Assembly (NCBI RefSeq): GCF_007992215.1
Contig: NZ_BJZV01000033.1
Coordinates: 1 to 37,783 of the forward strand
Origin: Methylobacterium gnaphalii
GTDB taxonomy: Bacteria > Pseudomonadota > Alphaproteobacteria > Rhizobiales > Beijerinckiaceae
Reading direction: 5' to 3'
Length of the DNA: 37,783 bases
The position numbers and the translations under genes are program-made. Below, in pieces: positions 8,031-16,899 of this stretch (within the stretch, counting starts at the first letter, position 1; the number at the start of each line of letters is the position of its first letter). The notes beneath the pieces are model-generated. The model made no database searches. It saw nothing but the letters and a program-made list of their open reading frames with translations, and was not told the origin of the DNA.

Positions 8031-8990
8031 TTAGACGACGGCGAGAGGCCCAGCCGCCCGGCGGATCGCCCGCGGGACCTCTCCCTGGACGCGGAGGAAC
8101 GCCCGACGCATCCGCTCGCGGTTGGCGAAGCCGGCGGCATCGGCGATCTCTTCAATGGGCAGGCGGCTCTGCTCCAGCATGTGCTTGGCGGCCTCGACGC
8201 GCATTGCTTCGACCGCTTTAGCCGGTGAGACGCCCGTCTCGGCCCGGAAAGCCCGCGTGAACTGGCGGGTGCTGAGGCAGGCAACCGCCGCGAGATCCTC
8301 GGTGGTCAGTGGCCGCTGTAGGTTCTGCCGGGCGTAGGCGAGAACGGTTTGGATCCGATCGCTCGGCGCGTCAAAGTCGAGCAAGGCGGAGTGCTGGGCT
8401 TGGCCGCCGGCGCGACGACGCTCCATGACGAGGCCCCGCGCGACGGTTCGGGCCACTTGCCGGCCATGATCGCGCTCGACCATGCCGACGGCGAGATCGA
8501 TGCCTGCCGACATACCGGCGGAGGTCCAGAGATTTCCGTCACTGACGTAGATCTTGTCGATGTCGAGGTTGCAGTCAGGGTATCGCGCGCGGAACTGGGG
8601 CGCGTATCGCCAGTGGGTTGTGGCGCGCCGACCGCTCAGCAGGTCTGCGTCGGCCAAGGCGAAGGCGCCGAGGCAAAGACCCGCCAAGCGGCGGGTGGAA
8701 CGAGCCGCCTCCTGCATGTAGGCGACGAGATCCGGGCTCGGCTCAGGCAGGCTGATGCCCGCGGCCACGATGATCGTGTCGAAGGCGGACGGGTCGCTCA
8801 GTGGTTCAGTTTCTATAGCGGGGCCACACCCTGAGCGAAGGAGCCCACCCGTCTCCGACAGCACACGGATGTCATAGGTCGTGTCGGCGACGTATCGGTT
8901 AGCGACGGCGAAGGGCGAGGTGGCGGCCAAGCCCATGAAGTCGAAATCCGGGCAGAGCACGAGGCCAATGCGCCGGACGCCAGCCATCAA
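8031..8990 (-). CDS. GlxA-family AraC-type transcriptional regulator
   Basis: 319 residues in two parts. Residues 1-170 have the DJ-1/PfpI (class I amidotransferase-like) fold: RIGLVLCPDFDFMGLA, FDTIIVAAG and the nucleophile-elbow-like GLCLGAF. Residues ~215-315 are an AraC double helix-turn-helix (RPLTTEDLAAVACLSTRQFTRAFRAETGVSPAKAVEAMRVEAAKHMLE and IADAAGFANRERMRRAFLR). Regulators of this type act as activators responding to small metabolites. It lies 103 bp upstream of the 2Fe-2S subunit gene on the same strand, so it is a reasonable candidate regulator of the oxidoreductase operon. That link is inference only. Confidence 0.88.
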   Translation of the reverse strand: MMAGVRRIGLVLCPDFDFMGLAATSPFAVANRYVADTTYDIRVLSETGGLLRSGCGPAIETEPLSDPSAFDTIIVAAGISLPEPSPDLVAYMQEAARSTRRLAGLCLGAFALADADLLSGRRATTHWRYAPQFRARYPDCNLDIDKIYVSDGNLWTSAGMSAGIDLAVGMVERDHGRQVARTVARGLVMERRRAGGQAQHSALLDFDAPSDRIQTVLAYARQNLQRPLTTEDLAAVACLSTRQFTRAFRAETGVSPAKAVEAMRVEAAKHMLEQSRLPIEEIADAAGFANRERMRRAFLRVQGEVPRAIRRAAGPLAVV

Positions 8991-9238
8991 AAATCTCCCG
9001 AACCGCCCGCCTGTCCAAATTCTACATCAGGTGGAAGTCGAGGCTGGGCAAGCGGGGCGACCGAAAACGAGGCATATTCGTCCGGCACCAACCTCGTCTG
9101 TGAGCACCGACGTCCACTCAGAGGCGCCTTGAACGGCAAGGTCCGCTTTGGACAAAGGTCAGCTTACAGGCATAGCGACGAAGCTCATCCCACTATGAGC
9201 GGCCATCCATGCGGCTAGGCTGATCGGAGGTTATGCTG

Positions 9239-9315
9239 CGCCAAGGATCCGGTGGTTTAGGTCTTGAGCACAGAAGGCATTGCCTCGCGGGATAAGCAGT
9301 TTTCCTAGGACTTCG
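9239..9315 (+). repeat. 77-bp interspersed element, copy R2
   Basis: Begins CGCCAAGGAT and ends TCCTAGGACTTCG, exactly 77 bp, colinear with R1, R3 and R4. It forms the left end of the ~487-bp repeat copy A (9239-9725). Confidence 0.75.
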
Positions 9316-9551
9316 CTTACCCTCCAATCCACTCTGCCATGGATACGGCCCGATGTGCCCCGCGCGAAATTTGGTTCCGCAAACGCCTTCCGGGTGCCGA
9401 AATCGGGCTCTTGTTTCGCACTGCCGACTTGGCACGGATGTGGCCCATTTGCGCCGCTAATGCGCCATGCGAGTTACTTGTCTCTCGCGTAATCAGCTAA
9501 GACGTTGATGTAACTGGAGGCACTTATCTGCTTGGAGAGCTGGGTCCTCCA

Positions 9552-9592
9552 CCTTCGGAGGGCAACGCTCTATCCAGCTGAGCTACGGGTGC
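9552..9592 (-). pseudogene. tRNA-Arg(CCG) 5' fragment (copy A)
   Basis: Read on the minus strand, 41 bases match the 5' half of a tRNA-Arg. The acceptor strand is GCACCCG, the D-arm TAGCTCAGCTGGATAGAGC, and the anticodon stem-loop is GCCCTCCGAAGG with anticodon CCG. After the anticodon loop the tRNA match stops abruptly; no variable loop or T-arm follows. It cannot fold into a complete tRNA. Confidence 0.75.
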
Positions 9593-9682
9593 TGACCGTG
9601 CGCCGTGAGTAGCTCAAGCTGCGGTCTCGTGTAACGGCGGAGCATTGGCGGCGGAAGCCGCTCATAGGAATGAAGGCGAGAC

Positions 9683-9724
9683 GCTCCAAAGGTAAAAGTC
9701 ACACGTTCGAATCGTGCCGGGTGC
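9683..9724 (+). pseudogene. tRNA-Arg 3' fragment (copy A)
   Basis: On the plus strand, 42 bases match the complementary 3' half of tRNA-Arg: anticodon loop onward (CTCCAAAGG), variable region, T-arm ACACGTTCGAATCGTG and acceptor strand CGGGTGC. The anticodon position reads CCA instead of CCG, and a T-stem base pair is broken. It is on the opposite strand to the 5' fragment 90 bases to its left. Confidence 0.7.
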
Positions 9725-9808
9725 GCAAGAGCATTTTGTGTAAGGCCAGAGAGCCGACGATGTGCTCTGGATGCGGATGGGATGCGCCGCGAGTGTGCCG
9801 TTGCCGGG

Positions 9809-10179
9809 TCACCAAAAATCGTCGAGGAACTCCGAGCCCGATGAATTCCCGTAATGAGCAGGCGATCGCGCACGCGGGCGCTGGCAACGTAGAGGAGATG
9901 GGGCTCGGTCTCGTAGACCTCCTCCAGCTCTGCCTCGTCGCTCACCGTGTCGATGCGCCCCTGCGAGGGAAGCACACCGTCGTCGCACGCGAGCACCACT
10001 ACGACCTTGAATTCCAGGCCCTTGGCGAGATGCATCGTGCCGACGGTCACGCTCTCGCCGGCTGCGCTTAATGCGTCGCCCGGCTCGACGGGCGCAAAAC
10101 CGGCAGCCAGAGCGACGGCTGGGGCGCGATCGAGCTGAGCGTGTTCTGTAGTCGCTTGTGCGTGCGTCTCGCTTCTCAT
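9809..10179 (-). pseudogene. UvrD/Rep-type helicase, C-terminal fragment with frameshift
   Basis: The translation contains superfamily 1 helicase C-terminal motifs: VTVGTMHLAKGLEFKVVVVLACDDGVLP (motif V region) and EEVYETEPHLLYVASARVRDRLLITG (motif VI region, normally LYVACTRAR). The frame then shifts within GIHRA near 9836-9840. The normal tail SEFLDDFW and its stop (9809-9811) are in the neighbouring frame. The ATPase core with the Walker A site is absent, and the fragment begins near 10150-10179. The remnant sits directly beside repeat copy A, marking a rearrangement point. Confidence 0.7.
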
Positions 10180-10253
10180 GCGTGATGCGTCTCAGCGGTC
10201 ATTTTTCGAGTTCCCGCTGAATGTCCTGTGACGTGCAAAACACACTTGGAGGT

Positions 10254-10353
10254 GGACAAATACCGGACATTTACCGGACACCAGCAGGACATTTGGCGGA
10301 CAGATCGGTCTCTAGGCCGATAGTTCGCACATGACATTTGGTGGACAGCCCTG
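10254..10353. repeat. 11-bp helically phased GGACA repeat array
   Basis: GGACA occurs at 10254, 10265, 10276, 10287 and 10298, exactly 11 bases apart. The fuller unit is GGACATTTACC/GGACATTTGGC. After a gap of three units the pattern returns as TGACATTTGGT at 10332 and GGACAGCCCTG at 10343, again 11 apart. The reverse motif TGTCC is found on both sides at 10222 and 10373. Such one-turn spacing puts every unit on the same face of the helix, as in cooperative protein-binding arrays or iterons. No adjacent intact gene identifies the binding protein. Confidence 0.7.
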
Positions 10354-10577
10354 GGTCTCAACGTCCTGTGTTTGTCCTATGACTGCGGCCTAGTCGAACG
10401 GCTCAACAGGTGCGCTGGATCTCCATGGCGCGGTCTATGAGGTGGTCCAATTTAAAAGGCCTCCGACGAGGGTTACTGAGCTTCACGCCCGGCTTTACAG
10501 TCTTGCACTTCTATAACCTACTTCTAACCGGGGGTTCTCCCTCCCTTCATTGGGCTGACTACGCCAGGTAGATGCGG

Positions 10578-10602
10578 GCCGCTGCTGTTTGTACGCAGCG
10601 GC
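10578..10602 (-). terminator. Hairpin downstream of kdpE
   Basis: GCCGCTGC and GCAGCGGC form a perfect 8-bp stem with a 9-base loop, 26 bases after the kdpE stop at the end of the leftward operon. No T-run follows, so it is a terminator-like hairpin rather than a textbook intrinsic terminator. Confidence 0.45.
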
Positions 10603-10628
10603 GAGCGGGATCACGGGAGCGTCTCCGC

Positions 10629-11357
10629 TTATGTGGGCCCAGCATTGTTGGCAGCGAGGGTCTTCGGGTTCGGTTCGTCGTCTGCAGCCTTCAGGCGGTA
10701 TCCGACGCCGGTCTCGGTGAGAAGGATACGCGGGCGCTCTGGATCGAGTTCCAGCTTCTGGCGCAGCTGACGCATGTAGACCCGCAGATATTGCGGGTCC
10801 GAGGAAGTCGAGACCGCGTTCATCAGTTGCGCGTGGGTCAGAACCTTGCCGGCATGCAGCACCATCACCCGCAGGAAGTCGTATTCACGCGGCGTCAGCT
10901 TCACTTCAGTCTCGTCGACCTTCACGATGCGACGGACGAGATCGACGGAGAGGGTATCGACGCGGAAGATCGGGCGCTCGCCCTGCACCGCGAGCTGGTG
11001 GCGCAGTGCCGTGCGCAGGCGGGCCAGCAGCTCGGCCATGCCGAAAGGCTTCGTGACGTAGTCGTCGGCCCCGAGATCGAGGGCTTCGACTTTACCGGTT
11101 TCGTCATCGCGGCTCGACAGCACCAGCACCGGCAGGCCGGAATGGTTCGCGCGGATCGAACGCAGCAAGTCGTGGCCGCGCATGTCGGGCAGGCCGAGAT
11201 CAAGGATGACGAGGTCGACTCTCTCGCGGCCGAGCAACTGCTGCGCTGTGTTGCCGTCCGGTGCTTCGAGGATGGAATAACCCTGAGTCGACAGGCCAGT
11301 CCGCAATAGCCGGCGGATTGGCGGCTCGTCGTCGATGACGAGAACGGTGGCGCTCAT
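10629..11357 (-). CDS. kdpE: KdpE response regulator
   Basis: 242 residues of the OmpR/PhoB family. The receiver domain (1-~120) has the acidic pair DD at 9-10, phospho-acceptor Asp53 in LVILDLGLPD, and the switch Lys in DDYVTKPFG. The C-terminal winged helix (~130-228) includes LTPREYDFLRVMVLHAGKVLTHAQL and LRVYMRQLRQKLE. KdpE is phosphorylated by KdpD and activates the kdp operon under potassium limitation. Its start overlaps the kdpD stop by four bases (ATGA), the usual coupling of the pair. It is the last gene of the operon, followed by a hairpin. Confidence 0.95.
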   Translation of the reverse strand: MSATVLVIDDEPPIRRLLRTGLSTQGYSILEAPDGNTAQQLLGRERVDLVILDLGLPDMRGHDLLRSIRANHSGLPVLVLSSRDDETGKVEALDLGADDYVTKPFGMAELLARLRTALRHQLAVQGERPIFRVDTLSVDLVRRIVKVDETEVKLTPREYDFLRVMVLHAGKVLTHAQLMNAVSTSSDPQYLRVYMRQLRQKLELDPERPRILLTETGVGYRLKAADDEPNPKTLAANNAGPT

Positions 11358-14071
11358 GCGGCGATGTTCTTCGGCGCAATTTGGTCGGGAACCGGCAGCG
11401 TCACGATGAAGGCCGCGCCACTGCGGTCCCGCCGGTTGGCGGCAGTGACGGTGCCGCCCATCGCCTCGACAAAGCCGCGGGATATGGCGAGGCCCAGCCC
11501 TGTCCCTGCCCGGACCCGATCGCCCTTGTGGACCCGGTAGAACTTGCTGAACAGCCGCTCGACATCCTCGTCGGGCAGGCCCTCACCCTCGTCGAGGACT
11601 TCAATGCGCACGTGGCGCCCCTCGGTCCTCGCCCGCACGGTCACGGTGGAACCCTCTGGCGCGTATTTTGCCGCGTTGTCGAGGAGGTTCACCAGAGCCT
11701 GCTCGAACAGGACTGGATCGAGCTGTAGCGCTGGCATGTCCGGCGCCACCCCGACCGCGACTCGATGCTGGGCGAGCACCTTCTGGGTCCGACGCAGGGC
11801 GGTATCGATGGTCTCAGCGACGTCCTGAGCTGAGAGGTTGGGGGCAACGGCGCCAGCCTCGAGGCGGGTCATATCGAGCAGATTCACGATGAAGCGGTTC
11901 AGCCGCTCGGATTCCTCGATGATGGTCGCCAGGAGGTCGGCCTTGGCATCGGTGCTCAGATCTGGATCGAGGTCGCGCAGGGTGCTCGCGGCGCCAAGCA
12001 CCGATGCGAGCGGCGTGCGCAGGTCATGCGAGATCGAGGTAAGAAGTGCCTGTCGCAGGCGGTCGGTCTCGGCTGCGCGCTCAGCCCTGTCGAGATCCTC
12101 GACCAGACGCACCCGCTCAAGGGCGAGGGCCGCCATATCGGCCAGGGTATCAAGCAGACGCCGGCCCTCTGGCGTCAGGATCGGCCCTGTGCCGTCGCGA
12201 TCGAGACCGATCAAGCCGATGGTGCCGCGCCCGGTATGCAGTGGGAGAAACAGGCGCCTTGCCCCCGGCAGCGTGTCCGCGCCCCGGCCGGCGGGCCTGT
12301 CGTTGTCAAACGCCCATTTGGCTGCAGCGAGATCGGCAGTGTCGAGCATGTCCTCGGGGGGATAGCCGGCCTGCACTGACACGGAGTTCCCTTCGGGCAG
12401 GAGCAGCACGACGCGCACCCTCAAGATCGCCGCGATCTGCGCCGAGGTCGCCCAGAGCACGTCGTCGAGGGTGCCGCAGGCTGCGAGCTTGCGAGAGAAG
12501 CCGAAGAGCCGCTCCATCGAGCGGGCATGGCCTTGGCTGACCATCGCGGTCGACCGGGCGCGTGCGGCGAGGTTGGAGACCAGCACTGCGACGAGCGCGA
12601 AGAGCAGAAAGGCCGCGACATTGGTCGGGTCGGCGATGGTGAAGGTGTAGACCGGCGGCAGGAAGAAGAAGTTGTAGGCGAGCGAGCCGGCCACCACGGC
12701 CAACAGCGAGGGCCAGAGGCCCCAGCGCGTGGCGACGCCGACGACGGCCGTCAATAGGAAGAGATCGGCATTCTCGACGCCGGCATAGGGTTGGAGCAGG
12801 AGCGCCACGCCGAGCCCGAGCGCCGTTGCGGCGAGGGCCATGATGTAGGCGCCCGCATCGAAGCGCCTGCTGGGTGCGGCTGTGGCGACAGCCCTGCGCG
12901 CGGCAGGCTCCGGCGTCGCGACCTCGCCCGGCACAACATGGATGCTGATGTTGCCGGAGAGGCTCACCAGGGTGTGCACCACCGAGCCCCGGACCAGCTC
13001 GAACAACCAGGACCGCGTCGCCTTGCCGACGACGATGTGGTTGACGTTGGCCGAGCGGGCGTAAGCCAAGATCCCTTCGGCGACACGCCGCTCCCCCGGT
13101 AGCGTGACGGTGTCGCCCCCGAGCCTGTCAGCGAGACGCAGGGCCTCCGCGATGCGGTCCCGCTGCGTCTCGCGGAGGGAAGCTGCCCGCGGCTCTTCGA
13201 CGGACAGCGCCGTCCAGGGCGCGTGTAGCTGATCTGCGAGCCGCTTGGCGTAGCGCACGAGCCCGGTGGCACGCGGGTCTTCGTTCACGCAGACCAGCAC
13301 GCGCTCGCCGGCCGCCCAGGGGCCGGCGATGGCGTTGGCGCGCATATGGCTGAGAAGCTCGTCATCGACCCGGTCGGCCGTGCGCCGTAGCGCTAGCTCG
13401 CGAAGAGCGGTGAGATTGCCCCGCGAAAAGTAGTGCCGCAGGGCACGTTCGGCGTTGGTCGGGACGTAGACTTTGCCCTCCTTCAGACGCTGGATCAGGT
13501 CGTCCGGGTTGAGGTCCACGACCTCGATGTCGTCGGCGCGCTCGAGGATCAAGTCGGGCACCGTCTCGCGCACGCGGATGCGCGTGATGGAGGCGACGAT
13601 GTCGTTGAGGCTCTCGACATGCTGGATGTTCAGCGTCGTCAGCACGTCGACGCCGGCGTCGAGCAGCTCCTCGACATCGTGGTAGCGCTTTGGATGGCGC
13701 GAGCCCGGTGCGTTGGTGTGAGCCAACTCGTCCACGAGCGCGAGGGCGGGCCGGCGGGCCAGCAGCGCGTCGAGATCCATCTCTTCCAGGATCGTGCCCG
13801 CGTAGGGCACCCGGCGCCGCGGGACGGTCTCGAAGCCCTCGACCAGCGCCTCCGTCTCGGCCCGGCCGTGGGTCTCGACGATGCCGATCACCACATCGGC
13901 GCCCGCTTTGAACCGCGCGCGGCCGATGGCGAGCATCTCGTACGTCTTGCCGACGCCAGGGGCGGCGCCAAGGAAGATTTTGAGGCGGCCGCGTGTCCGC
14001 TCCTCTCGGCGCACCGCTTTGAGCAGCGCGTCGGGTGAGGGACGGACGGGGTCGCGGCCAGTCTCGGGCAT
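11354..14071 (-). CDS. kdpD: KdpD sensor histidine kinase
   Basis: 905 residues, full length for the family. The N-terminal KdpD domain has a Walker A site GAAPGVGKT at residues 35-43 and DELAHTNAPGSRHPKRY. A universal-stress-protein domain follows at ~245-370 (ERVLVCVNED and NHIVVGKATRSWLFEL). Next come four membrane helices (~405-505), a GAF-like region, the dimerisation domain with phospho-His in SISHDLRTPL, and the catalytic ATPase with NLLDNAAKYAP and GTGLGLAI. KdpD senses low potassium or ionic stress and phosphorylates KdpE. It is in the same operon as its targets, 21 bases after kdpC. Confidence 0.96.
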   Translation of the reverse strand: MPETGRDPVRPSPDALLKAVRREERTRGRLKIFLGAAPGVGKTYEMLAIGRARFKAGADVVIGIVETHGRAETEALVEGFETVPRRRVPYAGTILEEMDLDALLARRPALALVDELAHTNAPGSRHPKRYHDVEELLDAGVDVLTTLNIQHVESLNDIVASITRIRVRETVPDLILERADDIEVVDLNPDDLIQRLKEGKVYVPTNAERALRHYFSRGNLTALRELALRRTADRVDDELLSHMRANAIAGPWAAGERVLVCVNEDPRATGLVRYAKRLADQLHAPWTALSVEEPRAASLRETQRDRIAEALRLADRLGGDTVTLPGERRVAEGILAYARSANVNHIVVGKATRSWLFELVRGSVVHTLVSLSGNISIHVVPGEVATPEPAARRAVATAAPSRRFDAGAYIMALAATALGLGVALLLQPYAGVENADLFLLTAVVGVATRWGLWPSLLAVVAGSLAYNFFFLPPVYTFTIADPTNVAAFLLFALVAVLVSNLAARARSTAMVSQGHARSMERLFGFSRKLAACGTLDDVLWATSAQIAAILRVRVVLLLPEGNSVSVQAGYPPEDMLDTADLAAAKWAFDNDRPAGRGADTLPGARRLFLPLHTGRGTIGLIGLDRDGTGPILTPEGRRLLDTLADMAALALERVRLVEDLDRAERAAETDRLRQALLTSISHDLRTPLASVLGAASTLRDLDPDLSTDAKADLLATIIEESERLNRFIVNLLDMTRLEAGAVAPNLSAQDVAETIDTALRRTQKVLAQHRVAVGVAPDMPALQLDPVLFEQALVNLLDNAAKYAPEGSTVTVRARTEGRHVRIEVLDEGEGLPDEDVERLFSKFYRVHKGDRVRAGTGLGLAISRGFVEAMGGTVTAANRRDRSGAAFIVTLPVPDQIAPKNIAA

Positions 14072-14092
14072 GATGGGATCTTATCGAGGCGC

Positions 14093-14698
14093 TCAGCGCC
14101 GAGCGAGATCGTCCAGCGCCAGGTTGAGGGCGAGCACGTTCACCCGTGGCTCGCCGAGGAGACCCAACAGGCGATCCTGAACGTGGCCGTCCACCAGGGC
14201 TCGCAACGTGTCTTCGGAGACATTGCGCGCCTTGGCGACGCGCGGCACCTGAAACAGCGCAGCCTCGGGCGAGATGTCGGGGTCGAGGCCTGAGCCACTC
14301 GCGGTGACGAGATCGACCGGCACCGGCTGCCTCGGATTCTCGGCCTTCAACTTCTCCAGGTCACCCTTCACGCGCTCGGCGAGTGCCGCGCTGGTCGGGC
14401 CGAGATTCGAGCCAGAGGAATTGGCCGCGTTATAGGGAGCCGGAATGGTCTTCGAGGCATCGGCCGGATCGGGCGCGGTCGTCGCGGAAGGCCGGCCGTG
14501 GAAATAGCCGTCGCTCGCGAAGTTCTGACCGATCAGGCTGGAGCCGACGACCTTGCCGTCGCGCTCGATTAGGCTGCCGGCGGCGTCGGCTGGGAAGATC
14601 ACCTCAGCAATCCCCGTGACCGCGAGCGGATATGCGAGGCCAGTGATCGCCGTCAGAGCGACGAGCAGGACAAGGGCGGGACGGAGATGTGAGAGCAT
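14093..14698 (-). CDS. kdpC: KdpC, potassium-transporting ATPase subunit
   Basis: 201 residues. One N-terminal membrane helix (ALVLLVALTAITGLAYPLAV) precedes a periplasmic domain with the family signatures GSSLIGQNF, YFHGRPSA, NAANSSGSNLGPTS, and DLVTASGSGLDPDISPEAA. KdpC stabilises the KdpFABC complex and raises potassium affinity. It lies 54 bases downstream of kdpB and 21 bases before kdpD. Nothing is missing. Confidence 0.96.
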   Translation of the reverse strand: MLSHLRPALVLLVALTAITGLAYPLAVTGIAEVIFPADAAGSLIERDGKVVGSSLIGQNFASDGYFHGRPSATTAPDPADASKTIPAPYNAANSSGSNLGPTSAALAERVKGDLEKLKAENPRQPVPVDLVTASGSGLDPDISPEAALFQVPRVAKARNVSEDTLRALVDGHVQDRLLGLLGEPRVNVLALNLALDDLARR

Positions 14699-14752
14699 GG
14701 CTGGTCTCGGTTGAAGATGAGAAGGTGATCGGATTCGCTGGGGCGACTGAGG

Positions 14753-16840
14753 TCACGCCAAGTGGAGGGCGTTGACGGCGAGGTCGATCGCCTTGATGCC
14801 GATGAAGGGCACTATGATGCCGCCGAGGCCGTAGATTAGTAGGTTGCGGCGGAGCAGTGAGGCGGCACCAACGGCACGATAGGCCACGCCCTTCAGGGCG
14901 AGCGGGATCAGCGCGATGATGATCAGCGCGTTGAAGATGATCGCCGACAGGATCGCGCTCCGCGGCGAGGCTAGCCCCATGATGTTAAGCGCCTGGAGCT
15001 GCGGATAGAGCGCCAGGAACATTGCCGGGATGATCGCAAAATACTTTGCGACGTCATTGGCGATGGAGAAGGTGGTCAGTGCACCGCGGGTCATCAGCAA
15101 CTGTTTGCCGATGCCAACAATTTCGATGAGCTTAGTCGGGTCGCTGTCGAGATCGACCATGTTGCCGGCCTCGCGGGCGGCGACCGTGCCGGTATTCATG
15201 GCAACCCCGACATCGGCTTGGGCGAGCGCCGGCGCATCATTGGTGCCGTCGCCGCACATGGCGACGAGTTTTCCTACAGCCTGCTCCTTGCGGATCAGCG
15301 CGAGCTTATCCTCGGGCGTGGCCTGGGCGAGGAAATCATCGACGCCAGCCTCCGCCGCGATGGCCGCCGCCGTCATCGGGTTGTCGCCGGTGATCATCAC
15401 GGTGCGGATGCCCATCTGGCGCAACTCCGCGAAACGCGCGCGGATGCCGCCCTTCACGATGTCCTTGAGATGGACGACGCCGAGCAAGCGTCCGTCGCGG
15501 GCAACGGCAAGCGGAGTGCCGCCGGCCTTAGCGATCTCTTCTGCGATGGCCCGGATCTCGCCGATTGTCTCGGAGACGTCGTCCGGGTGGAAGGCCAGTG
15601 CGGCATTGCCGTGCGTCGCGGCCTGCGGCGCGCCCGCGGAGGCAATGACGGAATCGACCGCACCCTTCCGGATGGACGAGCCATCGAGATCGACGCCCGA
15701 CATGCGCGACTGTGCGGTGAACGGCACGAAGGTGGCGTTAAGGCTCACCATGTCGCGCGCCCGGATGCCGTATTTCTCCTTGGCCAGCACCACGATGGAG
15801 CGGCCTTCCGGCGTCTCGTCGGCGAGCGAGGCGAGCTGGGCGGCATCGGCCAGCTGCGTTTCGGAGACGCCGCGCACCGGGCGGAACTCGGTGGCCTGAC
15901 GGTTGCCGAGCGTGATGGTACCGGTCTTGTCCAGCAGCAGCGTGTCGACGTCGCCCGCCGCCTCGACGGCGCGGCCGGACATGGCGAGCACGTTGAAACG
16001 CACCAAGCGGTCCATGCCGGCAATGCCGATGGCCGAGAGCAGCGCGCCGATCGTCGTTGGGATCAGCGTCACAAAGAGCGCCACGAGCACGATCAGCGGG
16101 ATCGAGCCGCCGGCGTAGCCCGCAAAGCTAGGGATTGTCGCCACCGCGAAGACGAAGACGATGGTGAGGCCCGCGAGCAGGATGTTCAGCGCAATTTCGT
16201 TCGGCGTCTTCTGGCGGGCGGCGCCCTCGACGAGCGCGATCATGCGGTCGACGAAAGTCGTACCAGCCGCGGCGGTGATCCGAACCTTGATCCCGTCCGA
16301 GAGCACCTGCGTGCCGCCAGTCACCGCCGAGCGGTCGCCGCCGGATTCGCGGATGACGGGGGCGGACTCGCCGGTGATCGCCGCCTCGTTGACCGATGCG
16401 ACGCCCTCGATGACCTCGCCGTCGGAGGGAATGAGGTCGCCCGCCTCGACGAGCACGACGTCGCCGACCTTGAGGCTGGTGCCCGGCACCGTCTCGTAGG
16501 CGCATCCCGTGCCGGTCAGGCGCTTGGCCATCATCTCGGTGCGCGCCCGGCGTAGGGAGTCTGCCTGGGCCTTGCCGCGGCCCTCGGCCAGCGCCTCGGC
16601 GAAATTCGCGAAGATCAGAGTGAACCAGAGCCAGAGGATGACCTGGCTGGAGAAGAACAAACCACTGCCGCCTGTGATGAGGTCGCGAACGAAAAGCACG
16701 GTGGTCAGCGCGGCCACCACCTCGACCACGAACATGACCGGGTTGCGGATCATGGAGCGCGGGTCGAGCTTTCGCAGGGAGCCGGCGAGCGCGGGCCCGA
16801 TCAGGGCGGCGCTGAACAGGGATTGGTTCTGACGGGACAT
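14753..16840 (-). CDS. kdpB: KdpB, potassium-transporting P-type ATPase catalytic subunit
   Basis: 695 residues. P-type ATPase motifs are complete: TGES at 156-159 (actuator), PTTIG at 261-265 (membrane helix 4), the phosphorylation motif DKTGT with Asp304, and GDGTNDAPALAQADVGVAM in the hinge. KdpB hydrolyses ATP and drives potassium uptake through KdpA. In other bacteria a serine in TGES is phosphorylated to shut the pump off, and that serine (159) is present here. The start at 16840 has only a weak ribosome site. It follows a 59-codon reading frame that is not part of the usual kdp set. Confidence 0.97.
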   Translation of the reverse strand: MSRQNQSLFSAALIGPALAGSLRKLDPRSMIRNPVMFVVEVVAALTTVLFVRDLITGGSGLFFSSQVILWLWFTLIFANFAEALAEGRGKAQADSLRRARTEMMAKRLTGTGCAYETVPGTSLKVGDVVLVEAGDLIPSDGEVIEGVASVNEAAITGESAPVIRESGGDRSAVTGGTQVLSDGIKVRITAAAGTTFVDRMIALVEGAARQKTPNEIALNILLAGLTIVFVFAVATIPSFAGYAGGSIPLIVLVALFVTLIPTTIGALLSAIGIAGMDRLVRFNVLAMSGRAVEAAGDVDTLLLDKTGTITLGNRQATEFRPVRGVSETQLADAAQLASLADETPEGRSIVVLAKEKYGIRARDMVSLNATFVPFTAQSRMSGVDLDGSSIRKGAVDSVIASAGAPQAATHGNAALAFHPDDVSETIGEIRAIAEEIAKAGGTPLAVARDGRLLGVVHLKDIVKGGIRARFAELRQMGIRTVMITGDNPMTAAAIAAEAGVDDFLAQATPEDKLALIRKEQAVGKLVAMCGDGTNDAPALAQADVGVAMNTGTVAAREAGNMVDLDSDPTKLIEIVGIGKQLLMTRGALTTFSIANDVAKYFAIIPAMFLALYPQLQALNIMGLASPRSAILSAIIFNALIIIALIPLALKGVAYRAVGAASLLRRNLLIYGLGGIIVPFIGIKAIDLAVNALHLA

Positions 16841-16899
16841 AGAAAGTGCGTCCGATAGGGAGCGAGGGGACCCAGTGCGACGCGCCGGGCCATGTCGGT

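Larger units (their letters stand above)
9239..9725 (+). repeat. Long repeat copy A, carrying inverted tRNA-Arg pieces
   Basis: Direct repeat of copy B at 23616-24104. Shared blocks occur in the same order and spacing: the 77-bp element; a conserved CACGGATGTGGCCCATTTGC block about 118 bp after it; and about 210 bp of strong similarity from GGAGGCACTTA to the end. Two pieces of a tRNA-Arg(CCG) gene lie in the last part, on opposite strands. No transposase gene is present in it, and it has no coding potential I recognise. Confidence 0.75.

Noticed and set aside
9552..9724. A split or permuted but functional tRNA-Arg formed from the two halves
   Set aside because: The halves are on opposite strands, both carry mutations in stems or loop, and the anticodon base differs between them, so no single transcript could give a working tRNA.
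10176..10361. 61-codon minus-strand frame across the GGACA array
   Set aside because: Its sequence is dictated by the 11-bp DNA repeats, which do not keep a reading frame; no protein family resemblance.
15218..16555. 445-codon plus-strand open frame
   Set aside because: Antisense to kdpB, which has every P-type ATPase motif.
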